From Candidatus Rokuibacteriota bacterium (GTDB lineage Bacteria > JAUVQV01): DNA of 5,415 bases. The stretch covers positions 1 through 5,415 of the forward strand of contig JAUWCW010000161.1 of the NCBI GenBank assembly GCA_030609125.1, written 5' to 3'. The translations under genes were made by a program, and so were the position numbers. This document shows, piece by piece, positions 1 through 5,415 of the stretch; positions within the stretch are counted from its first letter, which is position 1, and each line of letters opens with the position of its first letter. The notes under the pieces are model-generated. The model worked only from the letters and a program-made list of their open reading frames with translations. It had not been told where the DNA came from and ran no database searches.

Positions 1-1
1 G

Positions 2-286
2 GCCATGCCCTCTTCGCAGACCATCTACGGCATCGTCGTCACCCTCTCTTTCAACCGCGAGCTGACGATGGACAACGCGCCGGGGATTTTCGCCCTGGGT
101 CTCCTCTCGGGTCTCGCCCTGCTGGTGAGCGCCGCGGCCCAGGGATCGGCCTGCGCGGCGGCCATCAACGCCTCGAAGAGCAAGCCCGAGATCTTCGGCA
201 TATCCATCGCACCCTCGGCGGTGATCGAGGGGTTCGCCGTCTTCGCCTTCGTGTTCGCCCTCGTCCTTGCGGGCGGAATTTCCTGA
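2..286 (+). CDS. atpK: V/A-type ATPase membrane rotor subunit K (c-ring proteolipid), 5'-truncated
   Basis: This is the C-terminal 94 or so residues of the proteolipid that forms the ion-carrying rotor ring of a V/A-type ATPase in the cytoplasmic membrane. The frame is open at the window edge, so the ATG at position 5 is an internal methionine. It lies in the family motif MPSSQTIYG, which belongs to the end of helix 2 in a four-helix (double hairpin) K subunit. Counting that Met as 1, a glycine/alanine-rich helix covers about residues 24-53 with the polar motif AAAQG (Gln46). A last helix covers about 67-91 and carries the ion-binding carboxylate Glu75 in the motif IEGFAVFAF. The Ser4/Gln5/Tyr8, Gln46 and Glu75 set corresponds to the Na+ site of E. 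hirae NtpK. It is followed 16 nt later by subunit E. Identification is secure; Na+ specificity is inferred. Confidence 0.9.
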   Translation, partial: AMPSSQTIYGIVVTLSFNRELTMDNAPGIFALGLLSGLALLVSAAAQGSACAAAINASKSKPEIFGISIAPSAVIEGFAVFAFVFALVLAGGIS

Positions 287-290
287 GAGC

Positions 291-295
291 GGGAG
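291..295 (+). promoter_or_regulatory. Ribosome binding site of subunit E gene
   Basis: GGGAG lies 7 nt before the ATG at 303. It decides that start over an in-frame TTG at 267, which lies inside the subunit K coding region and has no comparable site. Confidence 0.6.
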
Positions 296-302
296 AGAAG
301 AC

Positions 303-986
303 ATGAGCGGACCAGGGGAAACAAAATCCTCCTCGGGTGTCCAGGAGCTCATCGACCGCATCCGCGGCGAGGCCGTCGAGGCCGGACGGGACGAGGCGGG
401 GAAGATACGCGCCGAGGCGGAGCGGGAAGCGGAGGAGATTCGAACCCGGGCGAGGAAAGAGGCCCGGGCGATGATCGACGGCGCCCGATCGGAGGCCGAG
501 AATTTCAAGTCGGCGGGGGTCGAGGCCTTGAGGACCGCGGCCCGCGACACCCTCCTTGAGCTTCGCAACAACGTCCGCCGGGCTTTTGAAAAGCACGTGC
601 ACTGCCTCGTCTGCGAGCAGACGAAGTCCCCCGACTTCGTGAAAAATCTCGTTCTGATCCTCGCCGGTGAAGCTGCGGACAAGTACATCACCAACCGCGA
701 CGCAGAGATCTTCATCTCCAGCGCCCTGGCCAACGGGCCATCTCCCGAGGCCGCGCCTGAGGGCGAGATCAGGGAAAAGATCAAAGAGGCCGTTCTCAGG
801 CTTACAACGGAAATGCTCCGCGAGGGGGTGGAACTTCTTCCCGACGACGGCATCGACGGCGGCGCCCGGGTCCGCATCAAGGACGCGGAACTGGAGATCA
901 ACCTTACGGACAAGGCGATTTCGAGGCTCCTCCTCAAGTATCTCCTGCCGCGCTACCGAGCCGTCGTCCAGGAGGAGTCCCGCTGA
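303..986 (+). CDS. atpE: V/A-type ATPase peripheral stalk subunit E
   Basis: This 227-residue cytoplasmic protein is the stator subunit that ties the catalytic head to the membrane part of the ATPase. Residues about 12-90 are a highly charged Glu/Arg/Ala-rich coiled coil (repeats such as RAEAEREAEEIRTRARKEAR), the expected long stalk helix. Residues about 110-227 form the globular C-terminal domain that binds the head. It ends in the characteristic stretch DAELEINLTDKAISRLLLKY (194-213), followed by LLPRYRAVV. The length fits the family. An oddity is a cluster H98-x-H100-C101-x-x-C104 between stalk and globular domain, which resembles a metal-binding motif. The ATG at 303 is supported by GGGAG 7 nt upstream. 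The gene sits 16 nt after K and 2 nt before the DUF2764 gene. The symbol follows the V-type naming and is not the F-type c subunit. Confidence 0.92.
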   Translation: MSGPGETKSSSGVQELIDRIRGEAVEAGRDEAGKIRAEAEREAEEIRTRARKEARAMIDGARSEAENFKSAGVEALRTAARDTLLELRNNVRRAFEKHVHCLVCEQTKSPDFVKNLVLILAGEAADKYITNRDAEIFISSALANGPSPEAAPEGEIREKIKEAVLRLTTEMLREGVELLPDDGIDGGARVRIKDAELEINLTDKAISRLLLKYLLPRYRAVVQEESR

Positions 987-988
987 TC

Positions 989-1666
989 ATGGGCCGCTCC
1001 TACTATATGCTCGTCGCGAGCCTCCCGCACCTGCCCCACTTTCTGAAAGCCGAGAGGCTGCCCATCAACCCGCAGAAGCTCCGGAAGCGCAGGACAATGC
1101 TCGACCCCGGGGACGACGCCGACATCGAGAGGGCCCTCAACCTTCTACAGTGGCGGCGCCACCCCCTTACCAGGACGGACAGGGAGATCGACGGCCAGTT
1201 CAGGGAAGCCATGGAGAAGACGCGCAACCTGGTCCTGAGGGATTTCATCGACTACCTCATGGCCGAGCGCAGCGTGATGGCCGGCCTACGCCGCAAGGTG
1301 AAAGGCGACGGCTCTCCCTCCGCCGGGGAGCTTTGCGGCGTCGGAGACTGGGACAGGGTCATCAGGAGCCGCTGGGAGAGTGAGGACTTCGGCCTGGGCC
1401 ATCTCTTCCCCTGGATTCCCCGGGCGAGGCAGCTCCTGGCCGAGGGAGACCCCCTGGAGCTTGAAAAACTCCTCATGGACGAGGCCTGGCGCCGCCTCTC
1501 ACGGATCGCCGAGGCGCGGCCCTTCGCCTTCGATGCTCTTTTCGCCTACGCCTTCAAGTGGGATATCCTCGCCCGCTGGCTCTCCCGCAACAGCGATCAG
1601 TCGGCGTTGGCGTTCACCACACTGGTACAGGAGGTCATCGATGAGCAGCAGCCGCAATACGCCTGA
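989..1666 (+). CDS. DUF2764 family protein, probable functional analogue of V-ATPase subunit C
   Basis: This 225-residue soluble protein belongs to the DUF2764 family, found in V-type ATPase operons of Chlamydia, spirochaetes and Bacteroidetes, between E and A. I recognise it from the N-terminal motif YYMLVASLPHL (residues 5-15) and from the C-terminal motif FDALFAYAFKWDILARW (181-197), as well as from its position. No signal peptide or membrane helix is visible; the sequence is largely charged and probably helical. In archaeal-type enzymes the same slot holds subunit C (the ac39/d homologue), which joins the central stalk to the proteolipid ring, so a similar role is likely but inferred. Its ATG follows the subunit E stop by 2 nt. 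A Shine-Dalgarno-like AGGAGGAG (970-977) lies inside the end of E, about 11 nt upstream. Its 3' end overlaps the start of subunit A by 26 nt, so translation is probably coupled. Confidence 0.85.
   Translation: MGRSYYMLVASLPHLPHFLKAERLPINPQKLRKRRTMLDPGDDADIERALNLLQWRRHPLTRTDREIDGQFREAMEKTRNLVLRDFIDYLMAERSVMAGLRRKVKGDGSPSAGELCGVGDWDRVIRSRWESEDFGLGHLFPWIPRARQLLAEGDPLELEKLLMDEAWRRLSRIAEARPFAFDALFAYAFKWDILARWLSRNSDQSALAFTTLVQEVIDEQQPQYA
1629..1635 (+). promoter_or_regulatory. Ribosome binding site of subunit A gene
   Basis: AGGAGGT lies 5 nt before the ATG at 1641, inside the coding sequence of the DUF2764 gene. It fixes the start of subunit A. The reading frame is open much further upstream (to at least 1380), but that part is out-of-frame DUF2764 sequence. 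Confidence 0.75.
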
Positions 1667-3452
1667 GAAGGTTGTGTCACATCGACGGCGGGCGCCAGTC
1701 GTCGATGTCCAGGAGAGCCTCATCGCCATCGACGCCACCGTCGTACCGGTGAGCAAGAACGAGGTGGGCCACATCCTCGTCGGCGACGAGCGCCTCATGG
1801 CCGAGGTCCTGCGCATCGAGGGCGGGCGGGCGGACATGCAGGTCTTCGAAGACACCAGGGGCGTCAAGGTCGGCGACACCGTCGAGCTCTCGGGGGAAAT
1901 GCTCTCCGTCTCCCTCGGACCGGGGCTGCTGGCCCAGGTCTTCGACGGGCTGCAGAATCCCCTCGAGATTATCGCGAAAGAGCACGGCTTCTTCCTTCCC
2001 CGGGGACAGGACGTTGCCGCCCTCGACGGGAAGAAGAAATGGCGGTTCGAGCCCTCGGTGAAGGAAGGCGACACCGTCTCGGCGGGACAGGTGCTGGGCA
2101 CCACCGGGGAAGGCCCCTTCGAGCACAGGATCATGGTGCCCTTCGACCTCAAGGGCACCGCCGAGGTCACGGGTACGGCGAAGGGAAGCTTCACAGTGGA
2201 GGAGCCCGTCGTCACGATCCGCCCCGAGAACGGTCCCGAGCGGGAGCTGACAATGACGATGCGCTGGCCCGTGAGGCGTCCCATCCCTATGGGCATGCTC
2301 GCCCGCCGCCAGGCCGAAAGGCTCTACCCCGACGAGCCCCTCGTCACCACCCAGCGGATCATCGACACCTTCTTCCCCATCGCCAGGGGAGGCACGGCCT
2401 GCATCCCCGGCCCCTTCGGCGCCGGCAAGACGGTCCTGCAGAGTCTCATCGCCCGCCACGCCACCGTCGACATCGTCGTCATCATCGCCTGCGGCGAGCG
2501 GGCGGGAGAGGTCGTGGAGACCATCACCGAGTACCCTGAGACGAAGGATCCTCACACCGGAGGATTTCTCATGGACCGGACGATCATCATCTGCAACACC
2601 TCCTCGATGCCCGTTGCGGCCAGGGAATCCTCCATCTACACCGGCATCACCCTCGGCGAGTACTACCGGCAGATGGGCTACAACGTGCTGTGCATCGCCG
2701 ACTCGACGTCGCGGTGGGCACAGGCGATGCGGGAGACCTCGGGCCGCATGGAGGAGATCCCCGGCGAGGAGGCCTTCCCCGCCTACCTCGACTCGGCGAT
2801 CAAGAACGTCTACGAGCGGGCGGGAGTGATCCGCAATCCCGCCGGGACAACGGGGAGCCTCACCCTCATCGGTACCGTATCGCCGGCGGGAGGGAATTTC
2901 GAGGAGCCCGTCACCCAGGCGACGCTCTCGACGGTGAAGACCTTTCTCGGCCTCTCCTACGACAGGGCCTACAAGCGCTTCTACCCCGCCATCGATCCTC
3001 TCATCTCCTGGTCCCGATACCTCGACCAGCTCGCCGCCTGGTATCGCGATCGCCTGGACCCCCATTGGGTGGAGGACGTGAAGCGGCTCGCCCGGCTTCT
3101 GAACGACGGCGACACCATCGGACAGATGATGCAGGTCACCGGCGAGGAGGGAATCACCATCGAGGATTTTGTCACCTGGCAGAAGGCCCTGCTCCTCGAC
3201 ATGGTCTACCTTCAGCAGGACGCCTTCGACGACGTCGACGCCTCCATGTCCCTGGAGCGCCAGCTCGAGAGCTTCAGGCTGGTTCGGGGGATCATCGACC
3301 GGGAGCTGCGTTTCGACGACAAGGAGAAGGCGCGGGAATTCTTCACCCGCCTGACGGGGCTCTACAAGAACCTCAATTACAGCGCTGCCGGCACGGCCGA
3401 GTTCGCGGGTTACCGCCGCCAGATAGTGGAACTGCTAGGCGGAGAGCTTTGA
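1641..3452 (+). CDS. atpA: V/A-type ATPase catalytic subunit A
   Basis: This 603-residue protein is the nucleotide-binding catalytic subunit of the V/A-type ATPase head (ATP hydrolysis or synthesis coupled to H+ or Na+ transport). Residues about 20-90 form the N-terminal beta-barrel. About 110-205 is the A-specific insertion, containing [10 protein letters not shown] (158-167). The catalytic domain carries the P-loop GPFGAGKT (257-264), the catalytic glutamate in [10 protein letters not shown] (284-293, Glu286), [11 protein letters not shown] (319-329), the Walker B region with ADSTSRW (353-359), and [16 protein letters not shown] (414-429). The rest is the helical C-terminal domain. [10 protein letters not shown], rather than the usual SPPGGDxSEP, matches the Chlamydia-like branch. 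All catalytic residues are present and the length is normal. There is a roughly 20-residue N-terminal lead-in. The start at 1641 is set by AGGAGGT. The gene overlaps DUF2764 by 26 nt, but no subunit B gene follows, contrary to the usual A-B-D order. Confidence 0.97.
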   Translation: MSSSRNTPEKVVSHRRRAPVVDVQESLIAIDATVVPVSKNEVGHILVGDERLMAEVLRIEGGRADMQVFEDTRGVKVGDTVELSGEMLSVSLGPGLLAQVFDGLQNPLEIIAKEHGFFLPRGQDVAALDGKKKWRFEPSVKEGDTVSAGQVLGTTGEGPFEHRIMVPFDLKGTAEVTGTAKGSFTVEEPVVTIRPENGPERELTMTMRWPVRRPIPMGMLARRQAERLYPDEPLVTTQRIIDTFFPIARGGTACIPGPFGAGKTVLQSLIARHATVDIVVIIACGERAGEVVETITEYPETKDPHTGGFLMDRTIIICNTSSMPVAARESSIYTGITLGEYYRQMGYNVLCIADSTSRWAQAMRETSGRMEEIPGEEAFPAYLDSAIKNVYERAGVIRNPAGTTGSLTLIGTVSPAGGNFEEPVTQATLSTVKTFLGLSYDRAYKRFYPAIDPLISWSRYLDQLAAWYRDRLDPHWVEDVKRLARLLNDGDTIGQMMQVTGEEGITIEDFVTWQKALLLDMVYLQQDAFDDVDASMSLERQLESFRLVRGIIDRELRFDDKEKAREFFTRLTGLYKNLNYSAAGTAEFAGYRRQIVELLGGEL

Positions 3453-3540
3453 CAACCCGTATCGGGACTTCTTCGACTGTTCGACAGAATCGGGTGTCTC
3501 CCCCAGGAGACTGGAAAAGGCAGCCGTGCGCTCCGAACCT

Positions 3541-3563
3541 GCCGGTGACCGGCCGATCGCCGG
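3541..3563. repeat. Overlapping GC-rich inverted repeats
   Basis: GCCGG occurs at 3541-3545 and 3559-3563, flanking a single CCGGC at 3549-3553. Either copy can pair with it, so two mutually exclusive short stems are possible. No T run follows, so this is not a standard terminator. In GC-rich DNA this may be chance. Confidence 0.3.
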
Positions 3564-3613
3564 CGAGGCCATGGGCTCGGCGAAGCTGTATGAGTCCACG
3601 ATGTAGGGACGGC

Positions 3614-3619
3614 TACAAT
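3614..3619 (+). promoter_or_regulatory. Possible -10 element for the membrane protein gene
   Basis: TACAAT stands out from the GC-rich surroundings and would put transcription start about 40 nt before the ATG at 3665. No recognisable -35 hexamer lies 16-18 nt upstream, so the call is weak. Confidence 0.25.
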
Positions 3620-3653
3620 ACCCGAACGGCTGAGCAGCCGGTGCGGGCTCGTT

Positions 3654-3660
3654 GAGGAGG
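3654..3660 (+). promoter_or_regulatory. Ribosome binding site of the membrane protein gene
   Basis: GAGGAGG lies 4 nt before the ATG at 3665. It is strong and slightly close, and supports both the reality of the gene and its start. Confidence 0.65.
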
Positions 3661-3664
3661 CGTT

Positions 3665-4354
3665 ATGTCAAAGAGTAAGCCGGGTGAGTCCGGCAGCGGC
3701 GGGGCGCGTCGCACCAACCTGCTTTCCCTGCGGGCAGCCGGCACCGCCGGACTGGTCTTCACCGGTCTCATGACAGTATCTCTCGTTCTCCTGAACAGGG
3801 CGCTCGCCACCAGTCGCAACGCAGACCTGGTTGTCTGGTTCAACCAGGAAGTCGCTCCCGCCGCCACACTCGTTTCGCTTTATCTAATCCCCTTCGCCGG
3901 TATCGCATTCCTCTGGTTCATGGCCGGATTGAGACACAGCGCAGCGACGCGTAACGACCGCCTCTTCGACTCCGTACTGCTCGGCAGTGGCCTCCTCTTC
4001 GTGGCAATGCTGTTCAGTGCAGCAGCGGTTATGGCGGCCCTGGTCTCACGACTCACCGAGAGCGCCGACTTCATGATCAGTTCGGACGACGTACGTGTCA
4101 CACGGCTGATAATGTTCTCCTTCTTCAACGTGTTCGCAGCAAGAGCAGCGGGCGTCTTCGTGATGGTGTCGAGCGCCATGTTCTTGCGCTCGAAGCTGCT
4201 GCCGCGGTGGATTGCATTGCTGGGCATAGTCTTCGCGGTCGCCCTGCTCCTTGGCATGTCCCACCTAAAGCTGCTGATATTTCTTTTTCCAGCATGGACC
4301 TGCCTGGTCAGCGTCGCGCTGCTCGCACGCCTGCGCACGGGCGCCCAGGCGTAG
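3665..4354 (+). CDS. Predicted six-helix integral membrane protein of unknown function
   Basis: This 229-residue protein has a polar, basic N-terminal tail (about residues 1-22) and roughly six hydrophobic segments: about 24-46, 64-88, 101-127, 147-172, 179-197 and 200-221. There is no cleavable signal peptide; the first helix is probably a membrane anchor. Motifs such as AFLWFMAGLR (81-90), FAARAAGVFVMVSSAMF (157-173) and LPRWIALLGI (179-188) resemble small uncharacterised membrane proteins common in Actinobacteria and some other bacteria (DUF4386-like). I recall these only in general terms. No catalytic or transport motif is visible, so no function is assigned. It has its own strong ribosome binding site and is separated from the ATPase by 212 bases, so it need not share its transcript. 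Codon use is less GC-biased than in the ATPase genes: in the first 40 codons, 11 end in A or T. Confidence 0.8.
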   Translation: MSKSKPGESGSGGARRTNLLSLRAAGTAGLVFTGLMTVSLVLLNRALATSRNADLVVWFNQEVAPAATLVSLYLIPFAGIAFLWFMAGLRHSAATRNDRLFDSVLLGSGLLFVAMLFSAAAVMAALVSRLTESADFMISSDDVRVTRLIMFSFFNVFAARAAGVFVMVSSAMFLRSKLLPRWIALLGIVFAVALLLGMSHLKLLIFLFPAWTCLVSVALLARLRTGAQA

Positions 4355-4385
4355 AGACGAGGCCACCGTGTACCGAGCCGCGCTG

Positions 4386-4441
4386 CCGGCACCAGTATCT
4401 CTAACTTCGGCATGCGGGTCGCGAGAGGTTGTTGGTGCCGG
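4386..4441. repeat. Long imperfect inverted repeat downstream of the membrane protein gene
   Basis: CCGGCACCA (4386-4394) pairs perfectly with TGGTGCCGG (4433-4441). After a 2 by 3 nt internal loop, a 6-bp inner stem (4397-4402 with 4424-4429, one G-T pair) continues the hairpin. It begins 31 nt after the stop codon at 4354, a typical place for a transcript end, but no T run follows directly. The right arm overlaps a second stem, CCGGG-CGG-CCCGG (4438-4450), followed by GTTT. It could be a terminator or transcript-stabilising hairpin; the role is inferred. Confidence 0.5.
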
Positions 4442-4657
4442 GCGGCCCGGGTTTCGATGCGCTCGAGGATGGCTGAAATGGCTTAAGGATCATAAAACCG
4501 AAGGCAACATTGTTGTTCTAACGGAGGGGCCTTCAGAAAGAAACCCGGAATCTAACAACCGATTGGAACTCGTCGATCTTGACAGATGATGTGAAAAAGA
4601 TGGAGCAGATAAAGGTGACGACAGGAAGGTGGATGAAAAACCGGACACGGTGAGTAA

Positions 4658-5415
<758 letters not shown>

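Larger units (their letters stand above)
3453..3664. other. Unassigned 212-base spacer between subunit A and the membrane protein gene
   Basis: No convincing gene is visible. A TTG at 3449-3451 overlaps the A stop codon and is preceded by GGAG (3441-3444), so it could be the start of the missing next ATPase subunit. Its downstream frame, however, does not read like subunit B. Another frame is open from 3439 to a TAG at 3604-3606 but has no good start. The spacer contains a small perfect hairpin GTCTCC-CCCA-GGAGAC (3497-3512) without a T run, overlapping GC-rich palindromes (3541-3563), and a promoter-like TACAAT near its end. Confidence 0.5.

Noticed and set aside
267-302. TTG start for subunit E
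   Set aside because: It would overlap the K gene and lacks a ribosome binding site, while ATG 303 has GGGAG at proper spacing.
1380-1640. Upstream extension of subunit A to an earlier ATG-like start
   Set aside because: These codons are out-of-frame DUF2764 sequence. AGGAGGT at 1629-1635 points to ATG 1641.
1677-3065. 462-codon open frame on the minus strand
   Set aside because: It lies opposite the catalytic subunit A, which has full family motifs. Long antisense frames are expected where nearly every third position is G or C.
3449-3454. TTGACA as a -35 promoter box after subunit A
   Set aside because: No -10-like hexamer occurs 16-18 nt downstream (the sequence there is CTTCGACTGT).
3497-3512. 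Rho-independent terminator after subunit A
   Set aside because: The hairpin GTCTCC-CCCA-GGAGAC has only 6 pairs and is followed by TGGAAAAGG, not a T run.
2690-3655. 321-codon + strand open frame running past the end of subunit A
   Set aside because: It is a different frame of subunit A with Arg/Pro/His-rich low-complexity translation and no motif. Its tail crosses the spacer by chance.
4386-4441. Integron attC site
   Set aside because: The inverted repeat ends lack the paired RYYYAAC and GTTRRRY core sites needed for integrase recognition, and no matching core precedes the membrane protein gene.
4579-4584. TTGACA as a -35 box for enolase
   Set aside because: The only AT-rich candidate, GATAAA at 4608-4613, is 23 nt away, too far for a normal promoter.
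4368-4589. 73-codon open frame in the intergenic region
   Set aside because: It starts at GTG without a ribosome binding site, reads through the inverted repeat, and shows no recognisable protein features.

Overview
The window holds four consecutive genes of a bacterial V/A-type (rotary, ion-translocating) ATPase, all on the + strand, followed by an unrelated integral membrane protein gene and the first part of an enolase gene. The ATPase belongs to the branch that carries a DUF2764 protein in the place of the usual central-stalk subunit C, known from Chlamydiae, Spirochaetes, Bacteroidetes and some other bacteria. The host is therefore a bacterium, but nothing here fixes its phylum. The ATPase genes are GC-rich: about 38 of 40 sampled codons in the catalytic subunit end in G or C.

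Region 1-3452 is one tight transcription unit: the 3' part of the membrane rotor subunit K (c-ring), then peripheral stalk subunit E, the DUF2764 protein, and catalytic subunit A. Spacings are 16 nt, 2 nt and a 26-nt overlap, which suggests translational coupling. K forms the ion-carrying ring, E the stator stalk, DUF2764 probably the link between ring and central shaft, and A (with a B subunit not present here) the nucleotide-hydrolysing head. The K fragment keeps the side chains that bind Na+ in Enterococcus hirae NtpK, with the second Gln-to-Glu spacing identical.

Region 3453-3664 is where subunit B would be expected. Instead there are 212 bases with no convincing gene, although a possible TTG start overlaps the stop of A. 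Region 3665-4354 encodes a 229-residue protein with about six membrane helices and its own strong ribosome binding site. Region 4355-4672 (318 bases) is non-coding as far as I can see and contains a long inverted repeat. Region 4673-5415 is the N-terminal 247 residues of enolase, cut off by the window end.

Codon use changes stepwise: about 95% G/C at third positions in the sampled part of subunit A, about 72% in the membrane protein, and about 52-70% in enolase. Together with the missing B and D subunits, this suggests either a rearranged or horizontally assembled locus or a chimeric clone or contig. The sequence alone cannot separate these. I see no new defence or mobile system. The points of most interest are the broken ATPase operon, its junction, the Na+-type K signature, a His/Cys cluster in subunit E, and a divergent active-site loop in the enolase.
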